A model generated the notes under the pieces. It worked only from the letters and a program-made list of their open reading frames with translations. It ran no database searches and was not told the DNA's origin. DNA of 64,000 bases from Piromyces finnis (lineage: Eukaryota; Neocallimastigomycota; Neocallimastigomycetes; Neocallimastigales; Neocallimastigaceae). The DNA lies in the NCBI GenBank assembly GCA_002104945.1, contig MCFH01000037.1, positions 418,501 to 482,500 of the forward strand, written 5' to 3'. Shown here one piece after another: positions 38,211-49,576 of the stretch (the first letter of the stretch is position 1; every line of letters starts with the position of its first letter). The translations under genes and the position numbers were made by a program.

Positions 38211-38972
38211 GATAATAAATTCTAATTAAAAAATATTGAATATAAAATAAATACTAATAAAAATTACAAATATAACGTATATGGAAAAAAATCTGTCTCT
38301 CTCTCTCTTCTTAAAAGTACTGGATAGTACAAAAATTGTTACGATGCTTTGTTTAAAGTTTCTTTTTTTGAATTCTAGTTGTAAATTTTCTTTAAAAATT
38401 CTAGTTTTGGTTTGTTGTTAGTAAATTCGATTCGCTTTTTGACACTAAACTTGTTTGACTTTACTTTTCATTAAATATTTAAATTGGTAAAAAATTTGAA
38501 TCAAGAATGTCGACACCAGAAAGCTTGTGAATAGTATTTTTACATGATGTAGAGTGAATCAGTCTCTTACAAGAAACAATACAACAATAGCTACATGAAT
38601 ATAAAAGTACAATGCAAATGCTAAAGTTGACTACATTGGATTCTTACAAGAGAAGAGTAGTACTACATGAATACATGAATAAAAGAAAAAATACAGCAAC
38701 AAAATGTATTACTCTTCTAATTAAATACTATACAAACTTACCTGAAAAATCAAACATTCACTTATTCATCAAATACTTAAATTTGATGAATAAAATGTTT
38801 TTTAATCGCTCAGTACCATGAGCTTAGTCCTAATAATTTTCCCTTGAAGACTAACCAAGCATCCATTGCGCAATACTTGGATTTAATTCTTTCTACTCTC
38901 TCAGTACCATGAGCATGAGTAGACCCCCTTGAGAAACTACATTTATTAAATAAATGAAGGCACGTTCCCAAG

Positions 38973-38977
<5 letters not shown>
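38211..38977 (-). promoter_or_regulatory. 5' leader of LINE A, structured
   Basis: About 770 bases upstream of the LINE start codon, conserved in copy C (45557-46324). In element orientation its first bases CCCTCTTG can pair with CAAGGGGG about 40 bases later, enclosing CATTTAT-TTA-ATAAATG. Further stems are TCTACTC/GAGTAGA enclosing CTCA-TGGTAC-TGAG, and CCAAG..CTTGG around ATTGCGCAAT. The motif CTCATGGTACTGAG occurs twice. Such position suggests an internal promoter, a translation element or a self-cleaving ribozyme, but none is proven. Confidence 0.6.
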
Positions 38978-39012
<35 letters not shown>

Positions 39013-39247
39013 GGCATCAAATATTTTAAACTTTATTATTAATTTAATTAAAATTATAATACATGAAATATAAAAATTAAAATAAAATAAAAATAAAAAA
39101 AATATGTTTAAATAAACACAAATGAATAAAAATTGGGTATAATGTATTCTAGTAATTTTAATTAAAGTAAGAAAGCCACTATCATACTAAAGTATAATAA
39201 TTGTATTTGACTTCCAATGGGACACCGAGCCAAAGATCAAAATTTTA

Positions 39248-40720
39248 TCATGGGACAAAATTATGATCTCCATTGGTTGCGCTGGCCCTCCTGGCCTGTC
39301 TTACTGTTTCTTCAGCATTGACGCTCTTGGATGTTGCTTCAAACCTTTTGAACATTGACCATTGCTGGCCAATAGCAAAAGGCATGATTTTGGTTAGAAG
39401 TTCCGCGGTTACCGTCAAGAATGGTGTTCCTTCATTAGTACCAGATTGAATCTGACGCTTACAAAGTTCTTTCCATTCCCTTGAATTGTAATTGATATTG
39501 TTAAAACTTCTTCCCCCAAGAAGGAATTTAAATATTTTACTGCACACACTAGAATAATCATACACATTAATATTCACCGGATTATTAGAACTATTACTAT
39601 CATTAACTAAATTACTATCTAAATTAGAATTATTATCTTCACTATTGCTATCATTACTAATATTATTATTTCTATTACTACTATTGTTATTATTACTATT
39701 GTTACTATTACTATTGTTATTATTACTATTGTTACTATTACTATTAATATTATTACTATCTCTACTGATATTATCAATTTCATTATTATTGATAGGACTA
39801 TTGGAATTACGTTGACTGAAAAAATTTAATAGCTGGACTATGGAATCATAATGTTTAATACGGATATCTCTAAATGTTGGACAATCTAATAACCAATGTT
39901 TAATACTTTGATCTCCACACTTGCAACATGGACAGTAGTTAGGACAAACTGGATCAACAAATTTGGCAGCTTTGGCAACTCTAGCATCCAACTTGTATCC
40001 GCTTCTTGCTTTCAATAGCCAGTAGAAGCCATAGGCAAACTCTGGGTACTCATAACATAATTTAATAAAATCTTTAGTTTCAATAAACTTATTATCATCA
40101 TAATATTGCGCTTTGATTGAATTCCCTTTGAGATCTTTCCAATAAAAGTTTTTAACTGCTTTAACATCTCCATGTTTCTTTAGTTTTTTATCAAGTGTCC
40201 TACTTGATTTGCACCACGTGTATTTTCTAAATTTAGGAATGTAATTGACAAGGTATGAGATAATACAATTTGAGTTTTTCCATTTGTTAAAACATCTAAC
40301 CTGAGCTAATGCACATTTGGCTGACAATGGAGGAATATTCAAATCTTTTGAAATAGAGTATAAAGATATAAACGATACAGCTTTATGAACTCCGGCAACC
40401 CATCGTATTCCTTTGTTAACATGCTTCTGTGCAATACTAGACCTGGCTTTGTTGGATCCAAGTAATGGTGCAAAGTATGAAACTCTGCTAATCACTTGTG
40501 AGTTAAGTACTAGCTTTTTGAAGGGAATAGGAATATTAGGATTTCTTAAGAATTTACTGACTGAAAAAAGCCCTTTCAAAACCTTGTTATTAAGAGCTTT
40601 AATAACTGGTTTAAGGGACAGATTCTTATCAAATGGAACACCAAGATAAGTATAACAATCAGTAGTTGGAATGGGTTGTCCTGCTAAGTAAAATGTTGGA
40701 TCTCTCTTGTTCTGATTTTC

Positions 40721-40723
<3 letters not shown>
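39248..40723 (-). pseudogene. LINE ORF fragment: RT thumb to C-terminus (copy B)
   Basis: Codes for the part after the FADDIV block, the zinc knuckle, an expanded Asn/Ser linker and the C-terminal domain. An open frame continues through the poly-A tail of copy C as a Lys run starting MMPLKKKK; that Met is not a native start. The matching upstream codons lie beyond C at 46449-46567. Confidence 0.9.
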
Positions 40724-40784
<61 letters not shown>

Positions 40785-41018
40785 GGCATCAAATATTTTA
40801 AACTTTATTATTAATTTAATTAAAATTATAATACATGTAATAAAAAATTAAAAATAAATAAAAATAAAAAAAAATATGTTTAATAAACACAAATGAATAA
40901 AAATTGGGTATAATGTATTCTAGTAATTTTAATTAAAGTAAGAAAGCCACTATCATACTAAAGTATAATAATTGTATTTGACTTCCAATGGGACACCGAG
41001 CCAAAGATCAAAATTTTG

Positions 41019-44000
41019 TCATGGAACAAAATTATGATCTCCATTGGTTGCGCTGGCCCTCCTGGCCTGTCTTACTGTTTCTTCAGCATTGACGCTCTTG
41101 GATGTTGCTTCAAACCTTTTGAACATTGACCATTGCTGGCCAATAGCAAAAGGCATGATTTTGGTTAGAAGTTCCGCGGTTACCGTCAAGAATGGTGTTC
41201 CTTCATTAGTACCAGATTGAATCTGACGCTTACAAAGTTCTTTCCATTCCCTTGAATTGTAATTAATATTGTTAAAACTTCTTCCCCCAAGAAGGAATTT
41301 AAATATTTTACTGCACACACTAGAATAATCATACACATTAATATTCACCGGATTATTAGAACTATTACTATCATTAACTAAATTACTATCTAAATTAGAA
41401 TTATTATCTTCACTATTGCTATCATTATTAATATTATTATTTCTATTACTACTATTGTTATTATTACTATTTCTATTATTACTATTACTACTATTGTTAT
41501 TATTACTATTGTTATAATTATTATTGTTACTATTACTATTACTGTTATTGCTATCTCTACTGATATTATCAATTTCATTATTATTGATAGGACTATTGGA
41601 ATTACGTTGACTGAAAAAATTTAATAGCTGGACTATGGAATCATAATGTTTAATACGGATATCTCTAAATGTTGGACAATCTAATAACCAATGTTTAATA
41701 CTTTGATCTCCACACTTGCAACATGGACAGTAGTTAGGACAAACTGGATCAACAAATTTAGCAGCTTTGGCAACTCTAGCATCCAACTTATATCCGCTTC
41801 TTGCTTTCAATAGCCAGTAGAAGCCATAGGCAAACTCTGGGTACTCATAACATAATTTAATAAAATCTTTAGTTTCAATAAATTTATTATCATCATAATA
41901 TTGCGCTTTGATTGAATTCCCTTTGAGATCTTTCCAATAAAAGTTTTTAACTGCTTTAACATCTCCATGCTTCTTTAGTTTTTTTCAAGTGTCCTACTTG
42001 ATTTGCACCACGTGTATTTTCTAAATTTAGGAATGTAATTGACAAGGTGTGAGATAATACAATTTGAGTTTTTCCATTTGTTAAAACATCTAACCTGAGC
42101 TAACGCACATTTGGCTGACAATGGAGGAATATTCAAATCTTTTGAGATAGAGTATAAAGATATAAACGATACGGCTTTATGAACTCCGGCAACCCATCGT
42201 ATTACTTTGTTAACATGCTTCTGAGCAATCCTAGACCTAGCTTTGTTGGATCCAAGTAATGGTGCAAAGTATGAAACTCTGCTAATCACTTGAGAGTTAA
42301 GTACTAGTTTTTTGAAAGGAATAGGAATATTAGGATTTCTTAAGAATTTACTGACTGAGAAAAGTCCTTTCAAAACCTTGTTATTAAGAACTTTAATTAC
42401 TGGTTTAAGGGACAAATTCTTATCAAATGGAACACCAAGATAAGTATAACAATCAGTAGTTGGAATGGGTTGTCCTGCTAAGTAAAATGTTGGATCTCTC
42501 TTGTTCTGATTTTCTATTGATTCAGGACGAATCACCATCGTTGAACATTTCTGGATACCAAATTCCATTTCATTATACAAGGCCCATTCATTAACTCTTC
42601 TAAGCATCTTTTTTAAGCATCCTCTTGTTGGAGCACAAATAACTATATCATCTGCAAAAAGTCCACCACAGCATCGAGTGTCACCTTAACTAACTCCGAG
42701 ATCTTCACACTCTTTAAATATATCATTAATAAAGAGATTAAAGAGAATAGGAGAAAGAGGGCAACCTTGACGGACTCCTTTCTTCACATCAAAAGATTTC
42801 GAGAATTGTCCATCTAATTTGACATTAGCCTTAGATGTTAAATATAAATTTTTGATAAATTGTAAACTCTTACCTCGGATTCCTAAACAATCTAATTTAT
42901 GGAGAATATTACCGATTGGGACTGAATCGTATGCTTTCCTGAGATCTAAAAAGGCCAAATATGTCTCTTTATTATCTAATTGACGTCTACGGCATATTTC
43001 TTGGATTGAAATGAAAAGACTGATACTTTCTTCCTTTTTTCGAAAACCAAATTGTTCAGGTCTAATGAAATTATTCTTTAGACCATATTCTGAGATTCTA
43101 GTGGTGACAATTTTGGAGATCAACTTAATACCATTATTGATAAGTGATATACCTCGATAGTTATCACAATCTGTCAAATCTCCCTTCTTAGGAATAGAAA
43201 CAATACTGGATTCATTCCATGAGTTGGGGAAATCTCCATCCCAAATACGGTTAAATAATTTAAGAATAAAATTTAAACCATGAGCGTCATTATCTGAAGT
43301 AGTATTACCAGAAGAATTATTACCTGTAGCATTATTAGAATCATTACTTGATGGAATTAATGCTTTGTAAAATTCAATTGGAATACCATCTGGACCTGAT
43401 GCTTTATAATTTGGAGTAGAGAGGATAGCTGACTTGACTTCATCAATACTAATATCTTGGTTGATATCCCACTCATCAAGCATAGGAAGTGAAAAACGTT
43501 TATTCATTGGTTCTTCATACCAATGCTCCAAATCAAGACTTACACCACTTGGGTCTGATGCAAGATTTTCGAAATGATCATGCCACACTTCTAGTTGTTC
43601 TTCCGTAGCAACAACTAATTCTCCATTTTTATTTTTAATTGGTTGAGCAATAAAGAAAGAATCTTTTCCAATTTTTGCAGTTTTCTTGATCCATTTCCAG
43701 GCCTTCTTAGGATTATGACTCTTCATATACTCACATCCTGTTTTAATCCAATGAAGATATTCTTGCTTCCTAAATTCATTACATCTTTTGTGGATGTAAT
43801 CAATGAGCTTACGGTAGATTTTAATTCTTTTAATAAATTCATCTATATCATAAATTCTTTCTTTTTTAAATCTCTTATACAACTTCATTTTGATTTTTTG
43901 AAGATTAAAAATTTGTTGTGAAATATGAAATGAAGACTTTATAACATTATTTGCTGAAGTAATACTGAGCTCGTCTGCAATTGAAAAAGCAGTTGAAGTA

Positions 44001-45556
44001 AACTCTTTGGAAAGTTCATCTGTTGAAACATTAGGATCGTTGAATTTTGCTGAAAGTATTTGGAATTTATTATGACTGAGAATAGATTCCTTTTCCTCAA
44101 TACATTTTAATCTATTCCATTTCAGAATTTTCTTAGGAACATTAAAGTCATTAGAAAAATCTTCCATAGGAATAATTTTACCATTAATAAGAAGTGGCTT
44201 ATGGTCTGATACAGGATAAAAATTATTTATAAATGATCCTGAGTGAATAAGATCTTTCATCTTCGAATTGATAAGAGCATGGTCAATGTCGGAAGATTGA
44301 TCACCTCGAGTCCAAGAGATAGTAGACCCTCTAAGCGGAAGAATTTCCCAATCTCCTAATCCATTAGTTGATAACCAGTTGGATAATTTTACTTTAGACA
44401 TATTAAAATCACCAACAAGAATCGATGGATGGGATGAATGAGTTTGTAACCACAAGCGAACTTCTAACTTTGCATGATCAACATAGATGTTGTGATGACT
44501 ATGAGGCATATAAACATTTCCAATCGAGCATTTGAATCTATTCCAGAGACTAAAAGTATAAATAGAAATAATATACTTTCCAGAGAAGTTTTCAAGTGAG
44601 GCTTGACACGAATTGTGAAAACCTAAATATAAACCTCTCATTCCAGGAACTGATTCATCAGCTTTCTTGAAAAAGTGTCTATAGTTTCGCAAAGTAACAC
44701 GACAAGGATAATCTGTATTCGATCCAGAACCATTACCAGTTTCTTGGAAACATAAAAATAATGGTTTGAAAATAGCTGTGAAATAGCTAATACTATCTCT
44801 CTTTTCATGATTCCACCCATTAGTGTTCCAACTAAGACAAAAAGAAAAGTTATCAGGCTTGATGGATGAGGAAGAATCGTTGCTGTTATTATTATTATCA
44901 AGGTCATCATTATTAATGGATGATGCATCAGAGGAATAAGTAGAACTATTACTAGATGGCTGTGAAACTGAAGAACTATCAACTATTGAACTGTTAGCAG
45001 AGTTGATAGAGCTATTAGAATTAATTGTTGAATGTTGAGATTGAAATTGTGTTTGCTGTAGATCTGGAATATTTTCATGATGGGAAACTTGTTGAAGATC
45101 TTGTTGAAGATCTTGTTGAAGATCGGATTGTTGATGAGATTGTTGAACTGATTGTTGAAATAATTGTTGAATAGAATGTTGATGTTTATTAGAAACTAAA
45201 ATTTTACGTTTGAGAGTGGAAAAAGTGTATTTGTGATTCCTTCTACTACGAGCTGAAAAGGAAATTGAGGTAACTGAAAGTTTCTTCTTTAACATGTGTA
45301 AGATTTTAATACAATCTTTTGATGAACCATGAACCTTGACTAAGAAAAAGTGATCATTGAAAGTCTGAAAATATTTAACACTAATAACTGAATTAAATTT
45401 ATCTTCTAGAATAACCTCGAGTTTTTCCCATAGCATATTTACTGACCATGATCGAATACCACGGATAAAGAAGGAGCGAATATCATCTAAGGGGATACCA
45501 TAAGACCGGGTACCACGTCTGATATAATTCTTATCTTTAATATAAAGGACTGACAT
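41019..45556 (-). pseudogene. LINE polyprotein, copy C, one nonsense and one frameshift
   Basis: Same domain order as copy A. The first 956 residues are open and include endonuclease and most of RT. A TTA-to-TAA change at 42686-42688 stops the frame just before the FADDIV catalytic block. A 1-base deletion near 41978-41986 (A lost from a T/A run) breaks the frame again before the zinc knuckle. The rest is open to the normal stop. The Asn linker is longer than in A and of the EIDNISRD subtype. Only these two lesions were seen, which fits a recent insertion. Confidence 0.92.
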
Positions 45557-46448
45557 GATAATAAATTCTAATTAAAAAATATTGAATATAAAATAAATAC
45601 TAATAAAAATTACAAATATAACGTATATGGAAAAAATCTGTCTCTCTCTCTCTTCTTAAAAGTACTGGATAGTACAAAAATTGTTACGATGCTTTGTTTA
45701 AAGTTTCTTTTTTTTTGAATTCTAGTTGTAAATTTTCTTTAAAAATTCTAGTTTTGGTTTGTTGTTAGTAAATTCGATTCGCTTTTTGACACTAAAATTG
45801 TTTGACTTTACTTTTCATTAAATATTTAAATTGGTAAAAAATTTGAATCAAGAATGTCGACACCAGAAAGCTTGTGAATAGTATTTTTACATGATGTAGA
45901 GTGAATCAGTCTCTTACAAGAAACAATACAACAATAGCTACATGAATATAAAAGTACAATGCAAATGCTAAAGTTGACTACATTGGATTCTTACAAGAGA
46001 AGAGTAGTACTACATGAATACATGAATAAAAGAAAAAATACAGCAACAAAATGTATTACTCTTCTAATTAAATACTATACAAACTTACCTGAAAAATCAA
46101 ACATTCACTTATTCATCAAATACTTAAATTTGATGAATAAAATGTTTTTTAATCGCTCAGTACCATGAGCTTAGTCCTAATAATTTTCCCTTGAAGACTA
46201 ACCAAGCATCCATTGCGCAATGCTTGGATTTAATTCTTTCTACTCTCTCAGTACCATGAGCATGAGTAGACCCCCTTGAGAAATTACATTTATTAAATAA
46301 ATGAAGGCACATTCCTAAGAGGGCACCAAGCATCCATTGCGCAATACTTGGATTTAATTCTTTCTACTCTCTCAGTACCATGAGCATGAGTAGACCCCCT
46401 TGAGAAACTACATTTATTAAATAAATGAAGGCACGTTCCCAAGAGGGG
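45557..46448 (-). promoter_or_regulatory. 5' leader of LINE C with two 124-base monomers
   Basis: 45557-46324 matches the leader of copy A. 46325-46448 repeats the last unit (46201-46324), starting ACCAAGCATCCATTGCGCAA on the plus strand and ending in the AAGAGGG terminus. Monomer 2 is closer to the single monomer of copy A (CGTTCCCAAGAGGG) than monomer 1 (CATTCCTAAGAGGG). Tandem 5' monomers are known as promoter units in mouse L1; that role here is inference. Confidence 0.75.
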
Positions 46449-46594
46449 TCTGATTTTCTATTGATTCAGGACGAATCACCATCGTTGAACACTTCTGGAT
46501 ACCAAATTCCATTTCATTATACAAGGCCCATTCATTAACTCTTCTAAGCATCTTTTTTAAGCATCCTTTCCCAAGAGGGAACACTTTTAGTAAA

Positions 46595-47219
46595 AGTTGG
46601 TTTCTATTATTATTATTTTTTTTTTTCTATTTATTTTTCTATTATCCACTTTATAAAAAATAACAATATATATATTTAAAGTTTAAAACCCACACTTTAC
46701 AAAGTCTAAATGATACACAATTGATTAAATTATGAAACGCCTGTTAATTAAGAAATATATTTTTTTTTTAAATTTTTTTTTATTTTATTTATTATGTTTT
46801 AAATTTTTTAAAAAAATTTTATAAAAAAAAAAAAAGGTCGTAATTTTAATAAAAACTATTTTTATTTTGTTTAATAATCTATCTATAAATTATGTAATAT
46901 AAACAATAGTTTCTTTTTTAATTCATTATTTTATATCAAAACCTTTTAATATTTTTAATTTCTTATAATTTCTCAATTTTTTTAGTTAAGAAATTATAAT
47001 ATTATTTTAACGATAATTACAATGGATTCATCGACTTTATAATAGAGGAATGAATTAATAAGTTTTTCCGCTTTTTGTATATATTTTGATTTGTGCTTTT
47101 ATATTTACGTTTATAATTTGTATGTGTGATTAATTTATATATTGTATTTTTAAATACAACTAGGATCTAATTTATTTTAGATTATAATATAATTTAGGCT
47201 ACTATTTATTGAATTACAT
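46595..47219. other. Intergenic DNA between LINE array and aconitase
   Basis: A/T-rich with poly-A/T tracts; includes the probable 3' UTR of the aconitase gene. No other feature seen. Confidence 0.7.
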
Positions 47220-49576
47220 TTAGTTCTTAGCGGCAGCAGCTAATAAGTTTAAGGCAGAACCGGCCTTGAACCATTCAATTTGACCTTCGTTTAAGGTGTG
47301 GTTAAGCTTAATTTCGAAGCTAGAACCGTCAGCCTTAGTGAACTTAGCGGTTAATGGAACACCTGGAGTAAGAGTCTTAAGACCAAGAATGGAGACCTTG
47401 TCAGTTGGGTCAATCTTATCGTAATCAGCAGTGTTAGCGAAAGTAAGTGGAAGAACACCTTGTTTCTTAAGGTTAGTTTCGTGAATTCTAGCGAAACTCT
47501 TGACAATAACAGCAACACCACCTAAGTGTCTTGGTTCTAAGGCAGCGTGTTCACGAGAACTACCTTCACCATAGTTTTCGTCAGCGATAACAACCCATGG
47601 CATACCGTGAGCCTTGTAGTCTCTGGCAACAGCTGGAACAGCATCGTATTCACCAGTTAAGGCGTTACGAATCTTGTTAGCTTCACCATTTTCAGAGTTG
47701 ATAGCACCAATTAACATGTTGTTGGAGATGTTGTCTAAGTGACCACGGTACTTAAGCCATGGACCGGCCATACTGATGTGATCAGTAGTACACTTACCCT
47801 TAACCTTGATAAGAATGTTAAGGTTTTCGTAATCTTCACCATTCCACTTGTTGAATGGAGTTAAGAGTTGTAATCTTTGACTAGTTGGGCTAACAATAAC
47901 TTCAACGTTGGAACGATCTTCTGGTGGAGCTTGGTAAACCATTTCTCCCTTATCGTAACCAGTTGGTGGAAGAGCATCACCACTTGGTGGTTGGAACTTG
48001 AACTTAGAACCATCTGGCTTAGTGATTTCATCCTTCATTGGGTTGAACTTAAGAGAACCACCAAAGACCATAGCGGTAACAATTTCTGGAGAAGCAACGA
48101 AAGCGTGAGTTTGTGGGTTAGCATCGTTTCTAGCAGTGAAGTTACGGTTGTAGGAAGTAATGATACTGTTAAGATCACCCTTCTTGATGTCCTTACGGTC
48201 CCATTGACCAATACATGGACCACAAGCATTGGCTAAAACGGTACCACCAACCTTCTTCATTAATTCCATTTGACCATCCTTAGCAATAGTAGCTCTAATT
48301 TGTTCACTACCTGGGGTAATAATGAACTTAGACTTGGCTGGAACGCCATTGTCAAGAGCTTGCTTAATTAAGGAAGAGACACGGCACATATCTTCGTAGG
48401 AAGAGTTAGTACAGGAACCAATAAGACCAACCTTTAATTCTTCTGGCCATCCGTTCTTTTCAACGGCATTCTTGAATTCACTTAATGGAGTAGCTAAATC
48501 TGGAGTGAATGGACCGTTGATGTGTGGTTCTAATTCACTGAGGTTGATTTCAATAACTTGGTCGTATTTACAACCTTCATCAGCCTTTAATAAGTCCTTA
48601 TATTGCTTAGCTAATTCAGCAATATCAGCACGACCAGTGGCCTTTAAGTATTCTTCCATACGTTCATTGAATGGGAAAATAGAGGTAGTGGCACCAATTT
48701 CAGCACCCATGTTACAGATGGTAGCCATACCAGTACAAGAGATAGATTCAACACCTTCACCGAAGTATTCAACAATAGCACCTGTACCACCCTTGACAGT
48801 AAGGATACCGGCAACCTTTAAGATAATATCCTTTGGAGAAGTCCAACCGTTACGCTTACCAGTTAACTTAACACCAATGATCTTTGGGCACTTTAATTCC
48901 CATGGAATACCAGCCATAACATCGACAGCATCAGCACCACCAACACCAACGGCGATCATACCGAGACCACCAGCGTTTGGAGTGTGAGAATCAGTACCGA
49001 TCATCATACCACCTGGGTAGGCGTAGTTTTCAAGAACAATTTGGTGGATGATACCACTTCCTGGCTTCCAGAAACCAATACCGTACTTAGCAGAGCAGGA
49101 AGAAAGGAAATCGTAAACTTCCTTGTTAATTTCCTTAGCACGTGGTAAATCACTTTCAGCACCAACTTGGGCTTGAATTAAGTGATCACAGTGGACAGTA
49201 GTTGGAACAGCGACAGTTGGAAGACCAGCAGACATGAATTGAAGAAGAGCCATTTGAGCAGTAGCATCTTGACAAGCAACACGGTCTGGGTGTAAGTTAA
49301 GGTAACTGTTACCACGTTCAATAACTTGGTTCTTTGGATCAGCTAAGTGACCATAGACAATCTTTTCAGCATAAGTTAATGGACGGTTTAATCTTTATAA
49401 ATTATTTATATTATATAAAAATTAATAAAAAATTTATTTGAAGATTTATTATTTATAATATTGTTGATTATTATTTTTATAAACCTTTCACGAACGAGTT
49501 TGACGTTTTCGGCCATTTTTTCATATTGAATGAAATTGTTTTGGTCGAAAGCGGACATAGCAACCTTGGTAGCCAT
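47220..49576 (-). CDS. ACO1: Aconitase, mitochondrial type, without presequence
   Basis: Aconitate hydratase, interconverting citrate and isocitrate with a [4Fe-4S] cluster. Exons 49485-49576 and 47220-49392 join AG|A to give 754 residues; the N-terminal exon adds [20 protein letters not shown]. The sequence follows mitochondrial aconitase throughout: [80 protein letters not shown] and [20 protein letters not shown]. Cluster cysteines fall at about 358, 421 and 424, the same numbers as in the mature mammalian enzyme, so no transit peptide of usual length is present. Location may be cytosolic or in a reduced organelle. Codon use is strongly biased (AAG, GGT, ACC, AAC) and more GC-rich than its neighbours, indicating high expression. 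Identity is secure; location is inferred. Confidence 0.96.

Larger units (their letters stand above)
40724..46448 (-). mobile_element. LINE copy C, full length, inside B
   Basis: Poly-T 40724-40780, complete 3' UTR, coding region and 5' leader up to 46448. Target duplication TCTGATTTTCTAT is at 40711-40723 and 46449-46461. The 5' leader ends with two tandem copies of a 124-base unit. The coding region has one nonsense codon and one frameshift. The most recent insertion in the array by nesting order. Confidence 0.93.
38978..46567 (-). mobile_element. LINE copy B, 5' truncated, inside A, interrupted by C
   Basis: Poly-T from 38978, family 3' end, then coding sequence to 40723, where C is inserted. 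B resumes at 46449-46567 and ends in the RT region at AAGCATCC. Target duplication TTCCCAAGAGGGA is at 38965-38977 and 46568-46580, i.e. within the first bases of A. The linker has the EIDNISRD subtype, shared with C and different from A, E and F. Confidence 0.92.
33421..46580 (-). mobile_element. LINE copy A, full length, interrupted by B at its 5' end
   Basis: Its 3' poly-A tail starts at 33421 (plus strand) and its extreme 5' end is at about 46580. Target duplication ACACTTTTAGTAAA lies at 33407-33420 and 46581-46594. The element body occupies 33421-38977. LINE B then lies inside, within the first 13 bases of A, and the sequence TTCCCAAGAGGGA after B at 46568-46580 is A's original 5' terminus. 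The coding region is a single intact ORF. It is the only copy in the window with all domains uninterrupted. Confidence 0.92.

Noticed and set aside
38612-38821. 69-residue plus-strand open frame in the LINE leader, repeated at 45959-46168
   Set aside because: Antisense to the element and identical only because the leaders are identical; no similarity or start evidence. An antisense transcript remains possible but is unsupported.
46449-46567. Isolated RT-like fragment next to the LINE C leader as a separate insertion
   Set aside because: It continues the reading of LINE B and is bounded by C's and B's target duplications, so it is the displaced end of B.
47877-48987. Plus-strand open frames across the aconitase gene
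   Set aside because: Antisense shadows created by the biased codon use of aconitase.
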